Source: Orobanche coerulescens (lineage: Eukaryota; Streptophyta; Magnoliopsida; Lamiales; Orobanchaceae). From it: a stretch of 64,000 nucleotides of DNA. The DNA lies in contig CM065804.1 in the NCBI GenBank assembly GCA_033398695.1, positions 48,329,501 to 48,393,500 of the forward strand, in the 5' to 3' direction. The translations under genes and the position numbers were made by a program. The notes under the pieces are model-generated. The model saw only the letters and a program-made list of their open reading frames with translations. It was not told where the DNA came from and did not search any database. Positions within the stretch are counted from its first letter, which is position 1; each line of letters opens with the position of its first letter. Below are positions 33,475 through 44,007 of this stretch, piece after piece.

Positions 33475-33860
33475 ACTACATTTGCTTTGCCTGGATGATA
33501 TAAAATCTCCAAGTCATAGTCCTTAATCAATTCCAACCATCTTCTTTGCCGCATGTTCAACTCTTTCTGACTAAATATGTACTTGAGACTCTTATGATCC
33601 GTAAAGATCGGCGGTGAGTCCGTCTGAGATAATGCCTCCGGATCTTCAAGGCAAAAACCACCGCTGCTAGCTCCAAATCATGTGTCGGGTAATTCACTTC
33701 ATAAGATTTCGATTGTCGCGACGCATAAGCGATCACCTTATCATTACGCATCAATACGCACCCAAGTCCTTGGTTCAAGCATCACAGTAAACTATGAATC
33801 CTTCGGTTCCTTGCGGAAGTGATAGAATCGGTGCCGTCGTCAATCTCTTCTTCAATTCAT
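33475..33860 (-). pseudogene. Tekay body 1 RNase H
   Basis: On the minus strand the reading [20 protein letters not shown] (near 33760), [20 protein letters not shown] (near 33680), then after a frameshift the [20 protein letters not shown] block and ADALSRKP (near 33460). These are the standard gypsy RNase H segments, including the conserved D-L-E-L and A-D-A-L-S-R motifs. The frameshift near 33600 separates the halves. Confidence 0.82.
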
Positions 33861-33865
33861 CAAAG

Positions 33866-34750
33866 CTAATCGACATAATTCATTCCACTCAAACTTCGAG
33901 TTTTACGTAGGAGTCGAGTAAGTGGGCGGGAGACTTTAGAAAACCCTTCCACGAATCGACGATAGTATCCAGCAAGTCCTAAGAAGCTTCGGACCTCTTT
34001 CACGTTCTTTGGAGGCTTCCAATCCAATATTGCTTCGATCTTCTGAGGATCTACTCGGACTCCTCTAGCTGACACCACATGGCCGAGGAACATTACTTCC
34101 TTTAGCCAGAATTCACACTTAGAAAGTTTGGCGTACAATTGCTCGTTTCTCAAAAGCTCCAATACTATCCGCAAATGCTGCGTATGTTCTTCCAGACTCT
34201 TAGAATACACCAGGATGTCATCAATAAATACGACCACAAATTTGTCCAAAAATTCAATGAACACTCTGTTCATCAATTGCATAAATACAGCAGGTGCGTT
34301 AGTGAGACCAAACGGCATCACTACAAACTCATAATGCCCGTAGCGAGTTCTGAACGCTGATTTCGGAACATCAGATTCCTTAATCCTCAGCTGATGGTAT
34401 CCTGATCTCAGATCAATTTTAGAAAACACTGTTGCCCCTTGCAACTGGTCAAATAGATCATCAATCCGTGGCAACGGATACTTGTTCTTAATCGTCATCT
34501 TGTTCAGCTCTCGATAGTCAATACACAGTCGGAGCGATCCATCCTTCTTTCGGACGAAAAGAACTGGCGCTCCCCAGGGTGAAACGCTTGGCTGAATATA
34601 GCCCTTATCCAGTAACTCCTCTAACTGCTTCTTCAGTTCGTACATCTCGAGAGGTGCCATACGATACGGCGCCTTAGTAATTGGTGTCGCTGCATGTTCC
34701 AGCTCTATAGTATATTCTACATCCGTTCGTGGAGGTAGTCCGTAATTCAT
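33866..34750 (-). CDS. Tekay body 1 reverse transcriptase domain
   Basis: 294 residues without a stop, part of the pol polyprotein. Blocks in order: [20 protein letters not shown] (near residue 31), [86 protein letters not shown], then the polymerase motif [12 protein letters not shown] (near residue 173) and [11 protein letters not shown]. The FIDD form replaces YxDD as in many plant gypsy RTs. It copies genomic RNA into cDNA in the virus-like particle. Body 2 (41115-41948) is almost identical. Confidence 0.92.
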   Translation of the reverse strand: MNYGLPPRTDVEYTIELEHAATPITKAPYRMAPLEMYELKKQLEELLDKGYIQPSVSPWGAPVLFVRKKDGSLRLCIDYRELNKMTIKNKYPLPRIDDLFDQLQGATVFSKIDLRSGYHQLRIKESDVPKSAFRTRYGHYEFVVMPFGLTNAPAVFMQLMNRVFIEFLDKFVVVFIDDILVYSKSLEEHTQHLRIVLELLRNEQLYAKLSKCEFWLKEVMFLGHVVSARGVRVDPQKIEAILDWKPPKNVKEVRSFLGLAGYYRRFVEGFSKVSRPLTRLLRKTRSLSGMNYVD

Positions 34751-34814
34751 CAGAAATACGTGGAAATTCGTTCACAAGGAATAGATGAAAGTTCCACAAT
34801 TTCTTCTTCTTTCT

Positions 34815-35240
34815 TCATTGCGTAACACCGATACCGATCTGACCTTGTTTCAACAATTTGATGACCTTCATCGCCTTGATCGATTTTCCGAGCTTCGGTT
34901 TCCATCCCTCAAACAGAATCTCGGAACCATCGTCGGCGATCAGCGAGATATTCCTCCTTCGGTAGTTCACAATTGCTCCATATCGATTAAGCCAATCGTC
35001 TCCGAGTATCAGTCGTCTCCTTGCATTTCTATCACGATCAGGTTTGAGAGCCACTCTCTGCCTCCAAATGATACAGGGAAATTTCTAGTTTCTAAATTTC
35101 CGACAATCCTCTCTCCACTCGGTAAACCAACAACATAAGGTTCACAAGCATGAAAACCGGAAATATTCAAACGATTTACACAAGACAAAGATATGAAAGA
35201 ATGTGTAGCTCCTGTATCGAATAAAACGCTAGCTGGGCCG
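34815..35240 (-). pseudogene. Tekay body 1 protease
   Basis: Retropepsin that would process gag-pol. The active site VLFDTGATHSFI lies near 35220 in the same frame as the gag knuckles. Flap and C-terminal segments follow (VGLPSGERIVGN near 35115, then RRLILGDDWLNRYGAIVNY near 35010 in the next frame). A frameshift near 35030 divides it. The gag-protease fusion in one frame is usual for chromoviruses. Confidence 0.85.
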
Positions 35241-36536
35241 GGAAAGGATCGGGCCGATGCACGATCGGCGGCGACATCACGATCGTCTGTCCTCCTCATC
35301 TCGTACAGACGTGGGGGAGCAGATCCGGCACTCGATGTCCCCTTTCGGTCCCATTGTCCTCTGCCTCGCCCGCGGCCAAAATTCTGAGGCATCTGAACAC
35401 TTTGCTGCGTCTGTGGAATACTAGCCTCCTTCTGGACTGGCTGTGGTGTACGGGCTCTAAAAGACTTTGCAGCCTCTTCACAAAACACCACCCGATGTCC
35501 CTCTCGTCCACAGTCAAAACAAGTCACGGCAGGAAGGGGGCAATTCCGTCGATAGTGCCCCGTCTGGGCGCAGTTAAAGCATTTCCTGGTAACATCAGTA
35601 ATAGTTGATGTCGCCCCGAAGTTCTTTCCGCTCCTAGCTGGGTGCGGAGGTTTCTTAAAAGAGTGAAAGGATGACTGGGCCTTATGGGCCCCACTATTCT
35701 TATGCTCTGTAAAAGTACCAGAGACTTTCTGTTTCTTGGATTCTGAAAATTTCTCCATGGCTGCTTCCTTGATCTCATATGCCAACGCCTTATCCTGGTA
35801 TTGGCGGAGTGTGGTACATTCGAATCCGGACATGTACCTCTGGACTTCTGGTTTCATTCTCATATCGAAATGAATCATCATTTACGCATCTGCTCGACCG
35901 GATGTCGAACAAATGCCATTCTTGGTTAAACGTCTTGATCGCACGGGATCGGCACATCGGAAAGGCCGAGCAGAGAAAAACTCCCGAACTTTGGCTTCCC
36001 TCACGGGACGAGGGCAATCTGGGCTTCCATCATCAATCTAAACTCTGTCAATCGGCATCATGGTCTACAGGCCGGATGGCTTACCACCATTCGGACGCTT
36101 CTCCTATTAGAAAATATTGAGATATAGAGGCTCTCCTATCGTCTGGGCGGTTGATTCCGGCAAAGATTTTCTCCAGCTCCTTTAACCAATGATCCCTGTG
36201 GGAGTCTCGAAATACCGTCGAATTTGGGTGGTTGCATCTTCGCCACTTCTTGCGACCACCGGTCACCTCGATTTCCCATATCTGGGATCCCTTGCTGTCT
36301 CTCTCCCTGCCGTAGTCCCACCGCCACTTGCATTCGGTCCACGACACAGGCGAACCGAGTCATCTGGTTCACCACTTGACGAAGGATATCTCTGTACAGC
36401 AGGATCTGGTTCATTATTAATAGATTCTTTGCGGCTCGCGAGCTATGGTAACTTTGGTTAGAAGGCGACGCCTCCCTTTCGGCATTTCTTCGTCACGTCC
36501 ACGACCGCGACCACGTCCACGTCCGCCTCTCAACAT
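35240..36536 (-). pseudogene. Tekay body 1 gag
   Basis: Structural polyprotein. The ATG at 36536 (MLRGGRGRGRGRGRDEEMPK) follows the predicted leader intron by one base. The capsid domain shows MQPPKFDGI (near 36240), WLKELEKIFAGI and FLIGEASEWW (near 36085). After a frameshift MRMKPEVQRYMSGFECTTL leads to two CCHC knuckles, CFNCAQTGHYRRNC (near 35575) and CFDCGREGHRVVFC (near 35515), which bind genomic RNA. A Q/P- and G/R-rich tail runs into the protease. Frameshifts coincide with CAG/CTG differences from body 2. Confidence 0.85.
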
Positions 36537-36748
36537 ACGTAAGCATACATACTCAATATACAGAAACAACATCGTTCTAATATTCGAGTGTAAAGAGACA
36601 CAACATGAAAAGAACAAGATAGAGTTTAGGAACTTACAACCCTTTGTTCGCATGAAGACGTGGCGGTGCGGTGATGTCATTCACGGCGGGTTACTCCAAA
36701 AGACATAATTGACTCCTATTTTAACCCAACGGCCAAGATATCCATAAT

Positions 36749-36763
36749 CTTAGCTCCGATACC
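36749..36763 (-). other. Tekay body 1 primer-binding site
   Basis: On the minus strand TGGTATCGGAGCTAAG, matching initiator-Met tRNA as in LARD1, six bases inside LTR 2. Equivalent in body 2 at 43987-44002. Confidence 0.8.
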
Positions 36764-36769
36764 ATATTA

Positions 36770-39138
36770 CGTAACACCCCGATATATTCGGGAATATTCT
36801 GTGTAGTAAATCCTTTACATAAGGATTTACAAGGTCAAGAATTGAACAAGTATAAAAGGATACTGACGAATAGAAATAACGGAATTACAGTACATCGATT
36901 CTGACCAAATACAGAAATAGTACAATTGTTCAACAGAACTCAATAATACATCACCAAATTCAAAACATCACAAACGACTTCGTACTCGAGTACTTATTGA
37001 AATAACGAATAAACAACAGATAAATAAACCCGGTCGGGACATCACTCTGCACCCTCGTCGTCATACGGTTCGGTGGTTGTTTCTCCGCTCTCCTGGATCC
37101 TGAACACAAACAAAATGTTCACCCCCGAAGGGGTTAGCACAACGATGCTAGTACAAGTACCACAACATATTATTCATAACTCACGAAGAATAATAATAAT
37201 GTAAACGACAACATACCAACGAGTCTTCTCCTACGAGAAACTCAAACATAACATACACAACTGATAATCACAACATGATATCAATACATACACATGGTAA
37301 TTCCATCGATCCAGAGTTCACAGCCTAGAACCAACGATGATCCCGTCGGACCAACCCGTGGTGGAAAAACCCGTCCGATGATCCAGCGCACGCTAGCATA
37401 GATCCCCGGATGATCCCGTCGGACCAACACGAGGTGGACACACAATAACGACATACATGCACGACAATATGTATAACAACAATACATAAAACAATTAAGG
37501 TACTTGCCTCGATTTGAAGACAATAACAATACTTCCACGAAAATGAACACTCGAAGATCGTCCTCCTCAATCAATCACGTAACGAGACCAAACCTTAACA
37601 AAAGAAAAGATATAGGATTTATCTCACGTCGTATGAATGTTTAACAATTCGATTCATGGCCAAAAATTCATAAACTGTAATCTGCCCGAATAGCTTAGCG
37701 CACGCTAAGTACTCTGTGTAGCGTGCGTTACGTCTGCCCGATAGCGCACGCAAACAACAAAGCCTAGCGCACGCTAACGATGTATGGTCAGTACTTCACT
37801 GACCAGCCAACTGACTCGTCTGATGGTCTAGCGTACGTTACGTACCAAACGTAGCGCACGCTAACTACTGCTCGATAGCGCACGTTAAATTGCATAGCAT
37901 AGCGTGCGCTATTACTGCACGGCAGTTTACTGCTGGGCAGTAAACTGTTCTTGCCATGAATGAAACAATGAAATTCTTCGTGATAATTCATGTTACTTCC
38001 ATGAATACCAAGTTCATACTCTTATGAATGATCTCCAGGATAATATCAATTTCAAGATGCAAATATACGTATAATCATCATGACACCATAATCCATCTTG
38101 ATTACAATTTCTCATGCAAGGTTGGTGATCTCCGGTTGATGTATTAGGTTCTACTATCATTATACATATTCAGACTTCATCTCGAGGTGAACTAACAATT
38201 CCGACTTATACGAAAGAATATTTCCTAAGATGATTCTTCCTTTAAGTTCTTATAACATCTTTTCCAAATCATGATCATAAAGATGACATAAATCATACGG
38301 ATTGTTAACTTCCGAATATTTCTCTCATCATTTGAAGTACTAAGATTCCAACTTCAAGGTTCCAACAATAATATCGTAATTGTAGACATCCCAATCTTCT
38401 AAACATGATGTTGTTGAAATAATTCACTAATGAAATTCAATATCTCGTTAACACGATCATCATATCCATTGGAAATCCAAATCTAAGATGGTGATAGGTT
38501 GAACATACCTTAATATGACGAAATCACTGAACCGTAAGGTAGAATCCAACTCCGATTGGTTGTATGCCTTTCCAAGGTGCTATTCCACTTCCATGAACAT
38601 TCCACGTGATAACCAATGTATAAACATCAACAATATGTGTTCTAAGTGTATAGGAGTATTACTACAACTCTCTGAACTCTCAAGATTGAGGAAAGTGCGA
38701 AAGAAATGCAAGCCAACACGGTTGATGTCCCATTTATAATATTCTGCAATTTTGACAAGTTAGCGCACGCTACTAAGCATCCCTTAGCATGCGCTAATAA
38801 TGGTTGACTTCAGAATTTGTCCGGGTGCGTCAGCGGGAATCTTATCCGGACCCATGTCCCGCTGGCGCATGAGCTAGCCGTCCGCTCAATAATTGAGTCC
38901 TTAGCGCACGTTACTCATAATCGCATAGCGTGCGCTACTAATGGCCCGATAGCGCGCGTTAAGATACGTTCTTAGCGTGCGCTATCACGGTTGCTTGAAC
39001 AATTTTGCAAGTTTCTATACTTATGCATAATGATATTAATGCACTAAATATCATTCTCCAATAACCAAAATCACCAATCCAAAATAATACATGGTTTGAA
39101 TACAGATGAAATACACTGTAATAAATCCGGATATTACA
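36770..39138 (-). repeat. Tekay LTR 2 (central)
   Basis: 2369 bp shared by both bodies: 5' LTR of body 1 and 3' LTR of body 2. Its terminal TGTTACA reads TGTTACG here (plus strand cgtaac at 36770), another CTG-site difference. Motif arrays 37690-37915 and 38758-38985, TATA box 38730-38738, candidate intron 37507 to 37100. Confidence 0.9.
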
Positions 39139-39173
39139 TACTCTCCTACTAAAAAGGAGTTTCGTCCCGAAAC

Positions 39174-40700
39174 TCAAGACGAAAATAACTCTCGGGATAT
39201 CTAGACTTCATATCTGATTCCGTTTCCCAGGTGGCTTCTTCCTTTTCATGACGTGACCATTTTACTTTTACCTACTCGATTGACTTGTTCCTCAGTTGCT
39301 TAACTCGACTCTCGAGTATCTTGGTAGTCTTTCTTCAAACGTCCCATCTGTTCGACTTCGATCTCGCCAAATCGATGATATGGTGGGATCTGGTATATAT
39401 CTCCGTAATCGGGATACGTGGAACACGTTATGAACATGGCACAATGACGGCGGCAATGCTAATCTGTATGCCAACTCCCAACTCTCTCGAGGATCTCAAA
39501 TGGTCCGATATATCTCGGACTCGGCTTTCCTTTCCTTCCAAACGAAAGATTCCCTGGGTAGGAGAAACCTTCAAAAGTACATGGTCTCGGTATTGAACTC
39601 CAATGGGCGACGACGTCGTCGCATAGGATTTCGCGACTGGGCGGTCGGCAGACCTTTCACGAATTAAGGCTATCTTCTCTCGAGTCTGCTCGATCAACTC
39701 TGTTACTGTTCGATCAAGTCCGATGAATCGTCCCGAGATAGGGCGATCTGCATCTCCTTCCGTATAATGCCTCAAACGGTGCCATCTTAATAGAAGCATG
39801 CCAACTATTGTTGTAAGTAAATTCAATCAACGGTAGATGAACTTCCCAATCGTTTGACCAATCTAAGGCACATGCCCTTAGCATGTCTTCCACCGTTTGT
39901 ATAGTTCTCTCGGTATCGTCGATTGCGGGTGATAAGGCATCTTGAAGTTCAATTCGGTCCCCAAGGCCTTATGAATCGCTTTCCAAAAGTGAGACACAAA
40001 ACGGCCGTCTCGATCAGAAACAATGGTCTTCGGCGTACCATGCAATCGAACTATCTCCGAAATAAAGACTCGTGCCAACCTCTCTGGTCCCCACGTATCC
40101 TTAATGCCTAGAAAATGAGCCGATTTGGTTAAACGATCAACTATCACCCAAATCATGTTCATTCCTGTCCTGGTTTTCGGCATATTAGTGATGAAGTCCA
40201 TCGATATGTCCTCCCACTTCCATTCAAGATCGGGAGCGGCTTCAACATTCCAAAGCAGCCGTTGATGCTCGATCTTAACTCGCCGACAAGTCAAGCATTT
40301 CAAACATAGTCCGCTACGTCTTTCTTCATGTTGCCCCACGGAAGTTACGCTTCAAGTCCTTATACATTTCTTGGTGCCGGGTGGATAGAATAGGGCGAAC
40401 TATGAGCTTCCTTCATAATCGTCTGCTTTGAACATCAACATCGGGAACGCAGAGTCGGTTACGAAATCTCAAAACTCCATCGTCATGAATTATGAATCCG
40501 GGCCTTTCCTTTGATTACTTCATCATGCAACCGAATCATCGAGGATCATCTGCTGTCTAGATTTGATTTCTTGTTAATGATGAAGTTATCTCCATCACGT
40601 CTGATTGTCCTGGACTCTCTGTAACCACACTTCAATCCCTTCACGAATCATCTCTCGCCGAAGGCTAAGTTGGGAGGTCGGTGTCTCCGGATCCGAATAG
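39174..40700 (-). pseudogene. Tekay body 2 integrase with chromodomain
   Basis: Same order as in body 1. The frame at 39878-40339 is open across the catalytic core start (SMDFITNMPKTRTGMN, TIVSDRDGRFVSHFWKA), where body 1 is frameshifted. Other positions are broken instead, notably in the zinc-binding part (near 40370), the GPFEIL block (near 39500) and the chromodomain (39180-39350). The conserved segment after YHPQ is altered in both bodies. Confidence 0.8.
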
Positions 40701-40719
40701 AGACAGCTTGCGGCTAAGT

Positions 40720-41110
40720 GCATCGGCCACTACATTTGCTTTGCTGGATGATATAAAATCTCCAAGTCATAGTCCTTAATCAATTCCAACCATCTTCTTT
40801 GCCGCATGTTCAACTCTTTCGACTAAATATGTACTTGAGACTCTTATGATCCGTAAAGATCGACGGTGAGTCCGTCTGAGATAATGCCTCCAGATCTTCA
40901 AGGCAAAACCACTGCCGCTAGCTCCAAATCATGTGTCGGGTAATTCACTTCATAAGATTTCGGTTGTCGCGACGCATAAGCGATCACCTTATCATTACGC
41001 ATCAATACGCACCCAAGTCCTTGGTTCAAGCATCACGTAAACTATGAATCCTTGATTCCTTGCGGAAGTGATAGAATCGGTGCCGTCGTCAATCTCTTCT
41101 TCAATTCATC
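40720..41110 (-). pseudogene. Tekay body 2 RNase H
   Basis: The nucleotide sequence parallels 33475-33860, with single-base losses at several CAG/CTG or CCTGG sites (near 40745 and 40820) that break the frame. Recognised by alignment with body 1. Confidence 0.75.
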
Positions 41111-41114
41111 AAAG

Positions 41115-41948
41115 CTAATCGACATAATTCATTCCACTCAAACTTCGAAGTTTTACGTAGGAGTCGAGTAAGTGGGCGGAGACTTTAGAAAACCCTTCCA
41201 CGAATCGACGATAGTATCCAGCAAGTCCTAAGAAGCTTCGGACCTCTTTCACGTTCTTTGGAGGCTTCCAATCCAATATTGCTTCGATCTTCTGAGGATC
41301 TACTCGGACTCCTCTAGCTGACACCACATGGCCGAGGAACATTACTTCCTTTAGCCAGAATTCACACTTAGAAAGTTTGGCGTACAATTGCTCGTTTCTC
41401 AAAAGCTCCAATACTATCCGCAAATGCTGCGTATGTTCTTCCAGACTCTTAGAATACACCAGGATGTCATCAATAAATACGACCACAAATTTGTCCAAAA
41501 ATTCAATGAACACTCTGTTCATCAATTGCATAAATACAGAAGGTGCGTTAGTGAGACCAAACGGCATCACTACAAACTCATAATGCCCGTAGCGAGTTAC
41601 GACCGATTTCGGAACATCAGATTCCTTAATCCTCAGCTGATGGTATCCTGATCTCAGATCAATTTTAGAAAACACTGTTGCCCCTTGCAACTGGTCAAAT
41701 AGATCATCAATCCGTGGCAACGGATACTTGTTCTTAATCGTCATCTTGTTCAGCTCTCGATAGTCAATACACAGTCGGAGCGATCCATCCTTCTTTCGGA
41801 CGAAAAGAATCGGCGCTCCCCTGTGGTGAAACGCTTGGTGAATATAGCCCTTATCCAAGAACTCCTCTAATCGCTTCTTCGATTCAGACATCTCAAGAGG
41901 TGCCATACGATACGGCGCCTTAGAAATTGGTGTCGCTCCGTGTTCCAC
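41115..41948 (-). CDS. Tekay body 2 reverse transcriptase domain
   Basis: 277 residues open, nearly identical to 33866-34750, with all RT blocks and [12 protein letters not shown]. The first 40 residues differ more ([20 protein letters not shown] versus the body 1 reading), and one residue is lost before VTRYGHYEF. Both lie at CTG/CAG positions, so part of the difference may be artefactual. Confidence 0.9.
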   Translation of the reverse strand: MEHGATPISKAPYRMAPLEMSESKKRLEEFLDKGYIHQAFHHRGAPILFVRKKDGSLRLCIDYRELNKMTIKNKYPLPRIDDLFDQLQGATVFSKIDLRSGYHQLRIKESDVPKSVVTRYGHYEFVVMPFGLTNAPSVFMQLMNRVFIEFLDKFVVVFIDDILVYSKSLEEHTQHLRIVLELLRNEQLYAKLSKCEFWLKEVMFLGHVVSARGVRVDPQKIEAILDWKPPKNVKEVRSFLGLAGYYRRFVEGFSKVSAHLLDSYVKLRSLSGMNYVD

Positions 41949-42017
41949 TCAATAGTAAATTCTACATCCCTTCGTGGAGGTAGTCCGTAATTCATCAGAA
42001 ATACGTCTGAAATTCGT

Positions 42018-42480
42018 TCACAACAGAATAGATGAAAGTTCCACAATTTCTTCTTCTTTCTTCATTGCGTAACACGATTGCCGATGCTGACCTTGTTTCA
42101 ACAATTTGATGACCTTCATCGCCTTGATCAATTTTCCGAGCTTCCCGGTTTCCATCCTCAAACGAATCTCGGAACCATCGTCGGCGATCAGCGAGATATT
42201 CCTCCTTCGGTAGTTCACAATTGCTCCATATCGATTAAGCCAATCGTCTCCGAGTATCAGTCGTCTCCTTGCATTTCTATCACGATCGGGTTTGAGAGCC
42301 ACTCTCTGCCTCCAAATGATACAGGAAATTTCTAGTTTCTAAATTTCCGACAATCCTCTCTCCACTCGGTAAACCAACAACATAAGGTTCACAAGCATGA
42401 AAACCGGAAATATTCAAACGATTTACACAAGACAAAGATATGAAAGAATGTGTAGCTCCTGTATCGAATAAAACGCTAAT
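42018..42480 (-). pseudogene. Tekay body 2 protease
   Basis: VLFDTGATHSFI active site near 42470, VGLPSGERIVGN near 42375 and RRLILGDDWLNRYGAIVNY near 42255. One frameshift near 42290 and another near 42150 interrupt it. Confidence 0.82.
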
Positions 42481-43772
42481 CGGCCGGGAAAGGATGCGGG
42501 CCAGTGCACGATGCGGCAGCGGCATCACGATCGTCTGTCCTCCTCATCTCGTCTGCACGTGGGGAGCAGATCCGGCACTCGATGTCCCCTTTCGGTCCCA
42601 TTGTCCTCTGCCTCGCCCGCGGCCAAAATTCCGAGGCATCCGAACACTTTGCCGCGTCATGGAATACTAGCCTCCTTCTGACGGGCCGTGGTGTACGGGC
42701 TCTAAAAGACTTTGCGGCCTCTTCACAAAACACCACCCGATGTCCCTCTCGTCACAAATCAAAACAAGTCACGGCGGGAAGGGGCAATTCCGTCGATAGT
42801 GCCGTCTGGGCGCAGCTAAAGCATTTCCTGGTAACATCGGTAATAGTTGATGTCGCCCCGAAGTTCTTTCCGCTCCTAGCCGGGTGCGGAGGTTTCTTAA
42901 AAGAGTGAAAGGATGACCGAGCCTTACGGGCCCCACTATTCTTATGCTCGTAAAAGTACCGAGACTTTCATTTCTTGGATTCAAAATTTCTCCATGGTGC
43001 TTCCTTGATCTCATATGCCAACGCCTTATCCTGGTATTGGCGGAGTGTGGTACATTCGAATCCGGACATGTACCTCTGACTTCTCGTTTCATTCTCATAT
43101 CGAAATGAATCATCATTTCTGCATCTGCTCGACCGGATGTCGAACAAATGCCACTTTGGTTAAACGTCTTGATCGCACAGGATACCGCACATCGGAAAGG
43201 CCGAGCAGAGAAAAACTCCCGAACTTTGGCTTCCCTCACGGGACGAGGGCAATCGGGCTTCCATCATCAATCTAAACTCTGTCCAATCGGCATCATGGTC
43301 TACAGGCCGGATGGCTTCCCACCATTCGGACGCTTCTCCTATTAGAAAATATTGAGCGATAGAGGCTCTCCGGTCGTCTGGGCACTTGATTCCGGCAAAG
43401 ATTTTCTCCAGCTCCTTTAACCAATGATCCCAGGTGGGAGTCTCAGAAATACCGTCGAATTTGGGTGGTTGCATCTTCGCCACTTCTTGCAGCCACCGGT
43501 CACCTCGATTTCCCATATCTGGGATCCCTTGCTGTCTCTCTCCCTGCCGTAGTCCCACCGCCACTTGCATTCGGTCCACGACACTGGCGAACCGAGTCAT
43601 CTGGTTCGCCACTTGACGAAGGATATCCGTACAATGCAGATCTGGTTCATTATTAATAGATTCTTGCGGCTCGCCGAGCTATGGCTCTTTGGTTAGAAGG
43701 CGACGCCTCCCTTTCGGCATTTCTTCGTCCACGTCCACGACCGCGACCACGTCCACGTCCGCCTCTCAACAT
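42480..43772 (-). pseudogene. Tekay body 2 gag
   Basis: ATG at 43772, one base after a CTTACAG acceptor. The 150-residue frame at 43160-43612 is the best preserved capsid part: MQPPKFDGISETPTWDHWLK, KIFAGIKCPDDRRASIAQYF, SEWWEAIRPVDHDADWTEF, the retrotransposon gag fold. The zinc-knuckle part (42770-42900) is badly frameshifted. Body 1 preserves that part instead, so the two bodies complement each other. Confidence 0.85.
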
Positions 43773-43773
43773 A

Positions 43774-43875
43774 CTGTAAGCATACATACTCAATACACAG
43801 GAAACAACATCGTTCTAATATTCGAGTGTAAAGAGACACAACATGAAAAGAACAAGATAGAGTTTAGGAACTTAC
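43774..43875 (-). other. Candidate GT-AG leader intron, Tekay body 2
   Basis: On the minus strand the donor GGTT|GTAAGTTCC starts at 43875 and the acceptor ATGCTTACAG|TATG ends at 43774; 102 nt, U-rich. The gag ATG begins one base after the acceptor. Body 1 has the same donor, while its acceptor reads CTTACG, a CTG-site difference. Confidence 0.45.
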
Positions 43876-44007
43876 AACCACTGTTCGCATGAAGACGTAG
43901 GCAGTGCAGTGATGTCATTCACGGCGGGTTACTCCAAAAGACATAATTGACTCCTATTTTAACCCAACGGCCAAGATATCCATAATCTTAGCTCCGATAC
44001 CATATTC

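Noticed and set aside
34128..34360. Plus-strand frames opposite the Tekay RT
   Set aside because: Shadows of the strongly conserved minus-strand RT; the same shadows appear at 41377-41651.
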